Origin: Candidatus Wallbacteria bacterium
Lineage (GTDB): Bacteria; Muiribacteriota; UBA6191; JACPRK01
Assembly: GCA_016199905.1 (NCBI GenBank)
Contig: JACQFU010000263.1
Coordinates: 1-5,312, forward strand
DNA: 5,312 nt
Direction: 5' to 3'
The position numbers and the translations under genes were made by a program. This document shows positions 1 through 5,302 of the stretch, piece by piece (within the stretch, counting starts at the first letter, position 1; every line of letters starts with the position of its first letter). The notes beneath the pieces are model-generated. The model made no database searches. It had not been told where the DNA came from and saw nothing but the letters and a program-made list of their open reading frames with translations.

Positions 1-38
1 CCCCACGTCCGCCCTGCACCGATCGAACGCTCGTACGC

Positions 39-44
39 GAGGAG
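39..44 (+). promoter_or_regulatory. Ribosome binding site of the metallophosphoesterase gene
   Basis: GAGGAG lies 7 nt before the ATG at 52, an optimal Shine-Dalgarno spacing. It supports that start and the signal peptide that follows. Only 51 bases precede the gene here, so no promoter can be judged. Confidence 0.8.
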
Positions 45-51
45 CCCAGCA

Positions 52-1941
52 ATGAACTCGAGTCAGCCTCAGTCCGTCTGGTCCGTTTGCATCCTCGCTC
101 GTGCCGCAGTTCTGGGCGCTTTTCTGGCGGCGCTGGCCGGACCGGCCGCAGCAGCCTCCAACGGGCTCGACGTCAGTGTCGGCTCGAAGCTGATCTTTGC
201 GGCCTACGGCGACACGCGCCCGAGCTTCTACCCATTTGGGGACCAGGCCAAGCACTTGGCGCTCACCAAGGCCATTCAGCAGTTCGACTCCAGGAACGCG
301 GGCGAGCTGGACCTGGTGCTCGTGACGGGCGACCTCATCTTCGCGGACGTCCCGGGAACGGACCGCGACTGGAAACCGGCCTGGGAGGCGCTTGCCAACA
401 TGCGCTCCGGATCGCATCCGCTTTACGTCTACCCGGCGCTGGGCAATCACGAGTTGCTTGGCCTCTCGGACAACACGGGCGATCCGGACACCGACAAGCT
501 GATCCGGGCACTCTGGCAGTGGGGAGGCTCCTCCGTTTCAATCCAGGCCGAGAGGCCGCTGGAGCCAATGGTTCTGGCGCAGATGACGCACCTGAGCCAA
601 CTCTACCCGCTGCTCTCCAGGCAACTGCCTTCGGACCTGACGGAGTTCGACCTTCGGGTCCTCTGGATTCAGCTCGCCTCCGACGCTGTCGGGCGGCTGC
701 CGGAGCCGGATCGCCAGGCGTTGGAGAAGGCCCGGCGGGACGCTCGCATGCAGCTGCGGCTCGCACTCGTTAAGGGCACTCGGGTCGACGTGCTGGCCCG
801 CAATCTGGCGTCGGGCCAGCCGCGAACGATCCTGGAGACCCTTCACGCAGTCGACGAGGCCGCAAAGGCCGCGAATCCGTCGTCGCCGCTGGCTCTGCTG
901 GCACGCGACGCGATGGCCCGGCTGGGAGATCCGGCGACGCCCGAATTCAAGCTTCTCGCCAGGGCGCTGCAGCCGACACTTTCGCACCTCAAGGCGTTGC
1001 AGGCGCTCACCTTCCAGACCAGCGGCGAGGAGCACGAGCGCCGCTGGCTCCAGGAGGTTTCCGCAGCCCCGGACAAGGCCGCGGTGAAGAGCTGGGGAAC
1101 CTTCCGCGAGCATCTGCTGAAAAAGCTCGGATCGTATCTGCAGGACACGACCTCGCTGGCTGGCCAGCCGACCCTAACGCCAGGCTGGACCGGCCCGACC
1201 TGGTACTACACCGACCGGTTGATCCCGGGGGGAGGCGGAAAGGCCGTGCGTTTCATCGCGGCCAACAGCAACCTCTCGACGATCGTGTCGACGCCGAATA
1301 CGCCCGCGGCACTCGATCAGGAGGCGTTCCTGGTCGAGGCCATCCGCTCGGCCGGCGGCCCCGTGGTCCTCTTCGACCACCATCCGCCCGTGAGCATCGG
1401 CAGCCACGGAGGCAGCTTCAATCCGATGACCGACCTGATCAGCGCCTTCCGGGAGATGCTCTACAAGCGAGTCTTCCCGAAGCTGAGCGCCGAGGAGCAG
1501 AAGCGCATCTGGACGATCATCACCGGCCACGATCATGACTACGAGCGAATGGTGGACCGCACGCGGGGAACGGCGCTGCTGGTGAGCGGTGGCGGCGGCG
1601 TGCCGCTCAAGACCAAGCGGTTGCCACCGGATCAGATCGGCGCCTACCTGACCAGGGCGGGCCAGATCATGGGCGCGACTCTAGATTCCCATCCGATCTG
1701 GTACAAGCCGTACAACTTCATCGCGTGCGAGGTTACCCCCGGCAAGATGGAGTTCCGCGTCTACGGCCTCTGCGAGCCTGGAAGTCACACGATGGACGAC
1801 CCGGACTTCCAGCGGCAGCTTCCATCCGCAATCGATGCCGAGCTGGCTGACGACTCCAAGTTGATCGATCACTTCACGATCCAGGAGGACGCCGCCGGCA
1901 CCCGGACGGTGACGGACGCGAGCGCGGCGGGGTGCCAGTAG
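52..1941 (+). CDS. Secreted calcineurin-like metallophosphoesterase with large helical insertion
   Basis: A 629-residue exported hydrolase of the calcineurin-like (Metallophos) superfamily, predicted to cleave phosphoesters at a two-metal centre outside the cytoplasm; the substrate is unknown. Residues 1-35 look like a Sec signal peptide: an Arg at 17, a hydrophobic Ala/Leu core, and a likely cut after AAAA before Ser36. The catalytic blocks appear in family order: GDTR (53-56), GD (93-94), GNHE (131-134), FDHHPP (441-446) and GHDHDYER (492-499). A Gly-rich GGGG loop (513-516) and a C-terminal strand (NFIACEVTPGKMEFRVYG, 555-572) also fit purple-acid-phosphatase-like relatives. All expected metal ligands are present, so it should be active. 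The odd part is residues about 150-380, a Leu/Ala/Arg/Glu-rich, probably helical stretch between GNHE and the core strand resuming at WYYTDRL (384-390). The family name is secure; the substrate cannot be given. The gene converges on the Reeler-like gene and is probably its own transcription unit. Confidence 0.93.
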   Translation: MNSSQPQSVWSVCILARAAVLGAFLAALAGPAAAASNGLDVSVGSKLIFAAYGDTRPSFYPFGDQAKHLALTKAIQQFDSRNAGELDLVLVTGDLIFADVPGTDRDWKPAWEALANMRSGSHPLYVYPALGNHELLGLSDNTGDPDTDKLIRALWQWGGSSVSIQAERPLEPMVLAQMTHLSQLYPLLSRQLPSDLTEFDLRVLWIQLASDAVGRLPEPDRQALEKARRDARMQLRLALVKGTRVDVLARNLASGQPRTILETLHAVDEAAKAANPSSPLALLARDAMARLGDPATPEFKLLARALQPTLSHLKALQALTFQTSGEEHERRWLQEVSAAPDKAAVKSWGTFREHLLKKLGSYLQDTTSLAGQPTLTPGWTGPTWYYTDRLIPGGGGKAVRFIAANSNLSTIVSTPNTPAALDQEAFLVEAIRSAGGPVVLFDHHPPVSIGSHGGSFNPMTDLISAFREMLYKRVFPKLSAEEQKRIWTIITGHDHDYERMVDRTRGTALLVSGGGGVPLKTKRLPPDQIGAYLTRAGQIMGATLDSHPIWYKPYNFIACEVTPGKMEFRVYGLCEPGSHTMDDPDFQRQLPSAIDAELADDSKLIDHFTIQEDAAGTRTVTDASAAGCQ

Positions 1942-1946
1942 ACACC

Positions 1947-2006
1947 GGGCTTGGGGCTACGGGCTACGGGCTACGGGCTGGGGGCTACGGGCTACGGGCT
2001 TGGGGC
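1947..2006 (+). repeat. Heptamer tandem array GGGCTNN, eight units plus GGGC
   Basis: Five bases after the phosphoesterase stop codon runs an array of 7-bp units without any phase slip. In order the units are GGGCTTG, GGGCTAC three times, GGGCTGG, GGGCTAC twice, GGGCTTG, then a final GGGC. The outermost units are the same variant and one variant sits inside. Nine G3 tracts at constant 4-nt spacing satisfy the G-quadruplex pattern on the + strand, which is also the mRNA sense of the upstream gene. Confidence 0.95.
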
Positions 2007-2053
2007 GGGTTTGCGAAGGGAGCACGATACGCGGGGGGGCACGAAGTGCCGAT

Positions 2054-2158
2054 GAGACACTTTGAGATGGGAGATTTGAGACGGAGAGTCGGCAGATAGC
2101 TGACTGGGAAATTGGGGATGGGGGATTTCAGACGGGAGATTGAGGGGGGGACGGGAGG
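2054..2158 (+). repeat. Degenerate G/A-rich low-complexity tract
   Basis: This tract is rich in G and A and poor in C on the + strand. It contains diverged copies of a GATTTSAGACGGRAGA-like word, at 2073-2087 and 2124-2139 (51 bp apart), and several shorter GGGAGAT/GGGGAT pieces. It has runs of up to seven G (2144-2150). No start codon with a ribosome binding site or coding signal is seen. Together with the heptamer array and the hairpin it accounts for the gene-free interval 1942-2245. Confidence 0.6.
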
Positions 2159-2163
2159 CCTGG

Positions 2164-2208
2164 ACGCGCAAACGTCCGGGTCCTTTCGGAGCCCGGACGT
2201 TGGTGCGT
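2164..2208. terminator. Strong hairpin between convergent genes, likely bidirectional terminator
   Basis: AACGTCCGGG (2171-2180) pairs perfectly with CCCGGACGTT (2192-2201). After one A-G mismatch the stem continues with ACGCGC (2164-2169) against GTGCGT (2203-2208), giving about 17 bp with one mismatch and one G-T wobble. The apex, read on the - strand, is TCC-GAAA-GGA with a single bulged C, a GNRA-type tetraloop. It lies 37 nt past the Reeler-like stop and about 220 nt past the phosphoesterase stop. There is only a short T3 on the - strand, so it is not a textbook intrinsic terminator. The structure is certain; the terminator role is inferred from position. Confidence 0.65.
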
Positions 2209-2245
2209 GCCGGCGGTGGTAAAGGTGACCGCGCTCCCCGGAGCC

Positions 2246-2809
2246 TTAGTCGGCCTGTCCGCGGGAGGACTGCCCGGCCTGTGCTGATGCCGAGAAGCTG
2301 TAGGAGTGGTCACCGGTGACCGTGCCGTCGCCGTCGCCGGCGACCGCGTCGACGCTGAACTTGACCGAGCCGCCCTCGGGAGCCTTCCAGAGGAAGGTCC
2401 AGCTGCGCTCGGAGCCGTTGGTGTCGCTGCCGTTGTAGGACTGCTTGAGATAGGTGACGTTGTCCGTGGCGACGTGTACGTCCAGCGACGGATCGCGATT
2501 GACGATCTTGCCGGCCTGGGCGCCATCGCTGGTCTGGGCTGCGAGGCGGAAACCGGCCTTCTTGGCGCCCGGCTCGACGACCTTGACGGTCAGCGGGTAC
2601 GACTTGCCCGGCTCGTACATCTTGGGCAGCCCCTGGATGGAGACGCTGCCAGAGCCAGTGCCGGCGTGGCTGTGGCAAAGATTGCAGCTCACCGCGCCCT
2701 GCCGGCCAAGGTAGAGATCCGGCGGATTGGAAGTGGAAGCCGTGGCCACCGAGGGCAGCGCGACGGCCAGAGCCACCGCGGCGAAGGAAATCATACTCGA
2801 GAGCTTCAT
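2246..2809 (-). CDS. Secreted Reeler / choice-of-anchor-V-like domain protein with one CxxCH motif
   Basis: A 187-residue exported protein. An AGGAGG exactly 6 nt upstream picks the ATG at 2809 (MKLSSMIS); longer frames starting at 2815 or 2860 put the signal peptide out of place. Residues 1-24 are a Sec signal peptide ending ATA before Ser25. The mature part opens with GRQGAVSCNLCHSHAG (C42, C45, H46), followed by GSGSVSIQGLPKMYEPGKSYPLTVKVVEPGAKKAGF-type text (53-87), a W near 137 and 141 (WTFLWKAPEGG), and an acidic Gly/Asp stretch (158-166). This order matches Reeler/choice-of-anchor-V beta-sandwich proteins of bacteria, which carry such an N-terminal CxxCH. The usual C-terminal sorting tail is absent: the protein stops soon after the domain, so it is probably periplasmic or released. 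CxxCH could bind heme c, but no second ligand is evident. Function unknown. It lies downstream of the kinase gene on the same strand. Confidence 0.85.
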   Translation of the reverse strand: MKLSSMISFAAVALAVALPSVATASTSNPPDLYLGRQGAVSCNLCHSHAGTGSGSVSIQGLPKMYEPGKSYPLTVKVVEPGAKKAGFRLAAQTSDGAQAGKIVNRDPSLDVHVATDNVTYLKQSYNGSDTNGSERSWTFLWKAPEGGSVKFSVDAVAGDGDGTVTGDHSYSFSASAQAGQSSRGQAD

Positions 2810-2815
2810 ACTCAT

Positions 2816-2821
2816 CCTCCT
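2816..2821 (-). promoter_or_regulatory. Ribosome binding site deciding the start of the Reeler-like gene
   Basis: AGGAGG on the - strand is followed by ATGAGT and then the ATG at 2809. The first ATG (2815) touches the AGGAGG and is too close for initiation; the second sits 6 nt away, at the optimum, and begins a clean signal peptide. Confidence 0.85.
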
Positions 2822-2847
2822 GAAGGGATTCGACCGCCGGGTCCCTG

Positions 2848-2859
2848 TGCCATTTGGCA
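2848..2859. promoter_or_regulatory. Palindrome TGCCA-TT-TGGCA, possible operator
   Basis: Two perfect 5-bp arms flank a 2-bp centre, 38-49 bp upstream of the Reeler-like ATG. The size, symmetry and position suit a dimeric regulator binding near the promoter or in the leader. I could not identify convincing -35/-10 boxes on the - strand nearby, and no regulator is encoded in the window. Confidence 0.3.
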
Positions 2860-2916
2860 TACTCGTTTGGGTTGGCCCGGACAGTCGCTACTACTGCGGC
2901 GAGCGAAGGAGGTTGC

Positions 2917-2948
2917 GAAAAAAGTGAAAAATCTTCTTCCCCCCACTT
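2917..2948 (-). terminator. Weak stem followed by T6, possible second terminator of the kinase gene
   Basis: On the - strand AAGTG (2948-2944) can pair with CACTT (2926-2922), and the stem merges into six T residues (2923-2918). The stem has only five Watson-Crick pairs, extendable by G-T wobbles, so it is weak. It lies about 50 nt past the kinase stop codon. Confidence 0.25.
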
Positions 2949-2955
2949 GACACTT

Positions 2956-2980
2956 TCGGCAGATCCTTTCGGAATGCCGA
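2956..2980 (-). terminator. GNRA-capped hairpin just after the kinase gene
   Basis: On the - strand TCGGCA pairs with TGCCGA around an inner TCC-GAAA-GGA, with a T facing TC as a small internal loop. It begins 17 nt past the kinase stop. No U-tract follows directly. Its apex TCCGAAAGGA is identical to that of the hairpin after the Reeler-like gene. It could end transcription, process the transcript or stabilise the 3' end. Confidence 0.45.
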
Positions 2981-2997
2981 GTTTCAGCTTTCTGGGA

Positions 2998-4845
2998 CTA
3001 GCGGAGGATCCACCAGAGTCCCAGTGCCGCCAGGAGCGCCAGGAGCGCCAGGAGAGTTGCCCCCGCCGCCCGGACCCACCGCCGGTCTTCGGCCGGCGCC
3101 AGACGCACGGCAAGCGTCGAAACCGTGCGGCGCACCGCCCGCCCGGCGCGCCGGATGCGGCTGCCGGAGGCGCGCGCTCCCGGCAAAACCCTCCGCAGCC
3201 CCGCGCCGAAAGCCGCGGCCGTCGGGTACCGCTCCTCCGCCGACCAGGCCGTCGCTTTGGCGAGCACGCGCGTGAGCGCGTCGCCGGCGTCATCGACTAC
3301 CGGCGCAGGCGCCGCGGGCAGCAGCCGTCCGTGCAGAAGCAGCGACAACAAGCGCCCGACGGCATAAACGTCCGAGGCGGGAGCCGCGGGCTGGCCCTCG
3401 TGCTGCTCCGGAGCCATCCAGGTACTGATGCGCGCCGTGGAGTCCCCGGGCGGCCTCGTCAGCAGTCCCGCGGCCCTCAACTGGTGCGTCCCCAACCCCA
3501 GCAACCGCACCGCACCGTTGGCATTTGCGAGCACGTTCTGGAGGGTGATCTCGCCGTGGACGACACCTCGAAGGTGCAACCCCTCCAGCCCGGACAGCAG
3601 CTCCAGCGCCGTGCGGGCAGCCTGTTCCAGCGGCCTCGTGTCGTGACCCGTGGGCGGCTCCAGGAACTTGAAACCGGCGGGCTTATCGTAGACCAGGAAA
3701 GGCTGACTCCCGTGGACCGCCAGGTCTCGCAGGCGCAACAGCACGGGATGCTTCACTCCGGCCAGGGGCGCCAGGACCTTCAGGGCCTGCCCCTCGCTTC
3801 CGGCCAGTGGCGGGAGGGGTCGCAGCAGCACCTCGCGTCCGCCGACGTCCTTGCCCTCGAAGTACTCCACGCCGGGGGCCAGCCGAGCCCCCTGCGCCAG
3901 CTCGTAGCGGCCGGCGATGGCGCCTGGCTTCAGCACGCGCACCGAGCGGCTCGCGACGCCCGCGAGCTTGCGCCGGGACACCGGCGTACCCGCCCGGGCC
4001 CGTCCCAGATCCTCCAGCATCGCGGCCGCATCCGGGTAGCGCGCCTCCCGGCGCCATTCGACGGCGTTGAGCAAGAAGTTGGAGAAGGGCTCCGAAAGTT
4101 CCCGGTTGGAAGCCGACGGCACGGCGGAGGCGATCGGCTTGGCGGTCAGCTCGAGCATGCCGAGCAACGCATCGTCGTCGTAGGGCAGCGATCCCGTGGC
4201 CGATTGATAGGCCACGATGCCCACCTGGTAGAGGTCGCTCGTCTCGTCCACGTCGCCGCTCCGGAGCACTTCCGGCGGCATGTAGCGCGGCGTCCCGATG
4301 ACGCGTCCCGTGCGCGTGAGGTTGGACCCTTTCTCCGGCCGCACCAGGCCGAAGTCCATCAGCACGGCCGAGCCTTCCCGATTGAACATGATGTTGGCCG
4401 GCTTGATGTCTCGGTGCAGAAAGCCCATAGAATGCAGGTAGCGAATGGCCTCCAGCAGGTCCTCGCCCAGCCGTGCCACTTCGGCCTGGGCCAGCACTCT
4501 CCTGTTCTGGAGTCGACTCTCCAGAGTCCCGCCGGACAAGAGCGGCATCACGTAGAAGAGCCGGCCTTGTTGCTCTCCGTAGTCGATCACCGGGACGATG
4601 TTCGGATGGGAGAGCGTCGTGAGCGTGAAGATCTCGCGAACGAACCGCTGCTTGGCCGTCTCCTGCAGCGCGCCCGACAGCTCCAGGACCTTCACGGCCA
4701 CGGCCTCGGAACCAGCAGCAGTGGAAGCTCCGCGGTAGACGCTGGCCATCCCCCCCTCCCCCAGCTTGGAGGTCAGGCGGTACTTGCCAAGCACCGTTGG
4801 GGCCGACGCCTCTGCCACTTCAGCGCCAGCATAGCACCCGGACAA
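2998..4845 (-). CDS. Membrane-anchored Ser/Thr protein kinase with C-terminal pseudokinase domain
   Basis: A 615-residue Hanks-type (eukaryotic-like) kinase. Domain 1 (about 20-285) has every catalytic landmark: Gly loop LGEGGMASVYRG (28-39), VAVK lysine K52, helix-C glutamate E71, HRDIKPAN (144-151, base D146), DFG (164-166), GTPRYMPPE (184-192) and SD (203-204). It should phosphorylate Ser/Thr using ATP. Domain 2 (about 313-555) keeps the fold signs WMAPEQ (476-481), SDVY (491-494) and RYPTAAAF, but has lost the Gly loop, has Arg342 at the VAIK lysine, HGE (430-432) for HRD, and LLGLG (448-452) for DFG, so it is probably a pseudokinase. A basic linker (about 550-590) leads to one hydrophobic helix (about 593-613) at the very C-terminus, predicting a tail-anchored protein with both domains in the cytoplasm. 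The start is uncertain: TTG at 4845 and GTG at 4818 are both in frame and neither has a clear ribosome binding site. The GTG would give 606 residues. No extracellular sensor domain is present, and the target is unknown. Confidence 0.93.
   Translation of the reverse strand: MSGCYAGAEVAEASAPTVLGKYRLTSKLGEGGMASVYRGASTAAGSEAVAVKVLELSGALQETAKQRFVREIFTLTTLSHPNIVPVIDYGEQQGRLFYVMPLLSGGTLESRLQNRRVLAQAEVARLGEDLLEAIRYLHSMGFLHRDIKPANIMFNREGSAVLMDFGLVRPEKGSNLTRTGRVIGTPRYMPPEVLRSGDVDETSDLYQVGIVAYQSATGSLPYDDDALLGMLELTAKPIASAVPSASNRELSEPFSNFLLNAVEWRREARYPDAAAMLEDLGRARAGTPVSRRKLAGVASRSVRVLKPGAIAGRYELAQGARLAPGVEYFEGKDVGGREVLLRPLPPLAGSEGQALKVLAPLAGVKHPVLLRLRDLAVHGSQPFLVYDKPAGFKFLEPPTGHDTRPLEQAARTALELLSGLEGLHLRGVVHGEITLQNVLANANGAVRLLGLGTHQLRAAGLLTRPPGDSTARISTWMAPEQHEGQPAAPASDVYAVGRLLSLLLHGRLLPAAPAPVVDDAGDALTRVLAKATAWSAEERYPTAAAFGAGLRRVLPGARASGSRIRRAGRAVRRTVSTLAVRLAPAEDRRWVRAAGATLLALLALLAALGLWWILR
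3028..3054 (-). repeat. Three perfect 9-bp repeats inside the transmembrane helix codons
   Basis: CGCCAGGAG on the + strand occurs three times in a row. Read on the coding strand it gives repeated Leu-Leu-Ala in the terminal membrane helix. The unit is a multiple of three, so copy-number change would lengthen or shorten the helix without a frameshift. Confidence 0.9.
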
Positions 4846-4963
4846 CGCGGGGCGTTCCGGAGCGCATTCGCCAGTTCCTTTCCCCCGGAAGGAGCACTCA
4901 CCGCGGGCGCCTCTTGCCGATAACTCATCGCCTCTGCCGGAGGGTCTTTGGACATCCGGTGGT

Positions 4964-4984
4964 CCCCTGGCCTTGCGGCAGGGG
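4964..4984 (-). terminator. Hairpin with GCAA tetraloop upstream of the kinase gene
   Basis: On the - strand CCCCTGCC pairs with GG-C-CAGGGG around GCAA, giving an 8-bp stem with one bulged C. It lies 18 nt after the TGA ending the doubtful frame at 5003 and about 120 nt before the kinase start. It could terminate an upstream gene or be leader structure of the kinase transcript. No U-tract follows. Confidence 0.35.
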
Positions 4985-5002
4985 GCCGGTCAAGCTATCG
5001 AA

Positions 5003-5302
5003 TCACGGCCCGTGACGGCCGTTGTCCCAATCTCTTGGGCCCATGAGGATCGTCCGGCTTTGGTTCCTCGAGTACCCGGATTCGCGCGGGGGGCGTAGGA
5101 CGCCCGCGGTGAGCAAGTCCACCCTCAGCTTATCAGGAGTCACGGCCACCTGACCAGGGGCAAGATAGGGCACTCCAGGGCGACGGACAAAGTCCGGCAG
5201 GTGCGGGGGGGCGACGATGGCCAACCAAGACCCTCGGCTCCAGTCGAGACAGCGGAGCATCGCTGGCATGGGCTCGAGGCGGCACTTTCGGGCGCGAGAC
5301 AC
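5003..5302 (-). CDS. Doubtful 99-codon open frame, no recognised domain
   Basis: The frame starts at a GTG (5302), has a stop codon immediately upstream, lacks a clear ribosome binding site and resembles no family I know. The product would be Arg- and Pro-rich with no signal peptide or membrane segment. About three quarters of its codons end in G or C, only modestly more than expected from the local composition. The one point in its favour is the hairpin 18 nt past its stop, mirroring the 17-nt spacing after the kinase. It may be a small gene, a decayed remnant or chance. Confidence 0.2.
   Translation of the reverse strand: MSRARKCRLEPMPAMLRCLDWSRGSWLAIVAPPHLPDFVRRPGVPYLAPGQVAVTPDKLRVDLLTAGVLRPPRESGYSRNQSRTILMGPRDWDNGRHGP

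Noticed and set aside
1947..2006. Heptamer array as a CRISPR or an origin with DnaA boxes
   Set aside because: The units are only 7 bp with no spacers, and none resembles a DnaA box; no replication gene is near.
2671..2690. CNLCH as proof of a cytochrome c
   Set aside because: There is a single CxxCH in a beta-sandwich-type protein with no evident distal ligand. The motif is also typical of the Reeler-like family, so heme binding stays a question.
2810..2860. A longer start (ATG at 2860 or 2815) for the Reeler-like protein
   Set aside because: It would put 17 polar residues before the signal peptide and the AGGAGG inside or touching the coding sequence. The ATG at 2809 has ideal spacing.
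2854..2872. TTGGCAT-N4-TTTGG on the + strand as a sigma-54 promoter
   Set aside because: The -12 element lacks the required GC and no + strand gene follows; the match comes partly from the palindrome.
2947..2975. TTGACA on the + strand as a promoter
   Set aside because: The hexamer 17 bp away (CGGAAT) is a poor -10, and the transcript would run antisense into the kinase end with no gene to serve.
2310..3293. A 327-codon - strand frame spanning the Reeler-like gene and the end of the kinase
   Set aside because: It is out of frame with both recognised proteins and gives an Arg-rich product with no domain; it is a shadow frame.
52..4845. Phosphoesterase and kinase as a phosphorylation/dephosphorylation pair
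   Set aside because: The phosphoesterase is exported, whereas the kinase domains are predicted to be cytoplasmic. The genes are convergent and not in one operon.
2854..4923. A 689-codon + strand open frame opposite the kinase
   Set aside because: It mirrors the kinase gene in antisense. Its product is Arg/Gln/Pro-rich with no domain, while the - strand shows complete kinase motifs. Long antisense frames are common in GC-rich genes.
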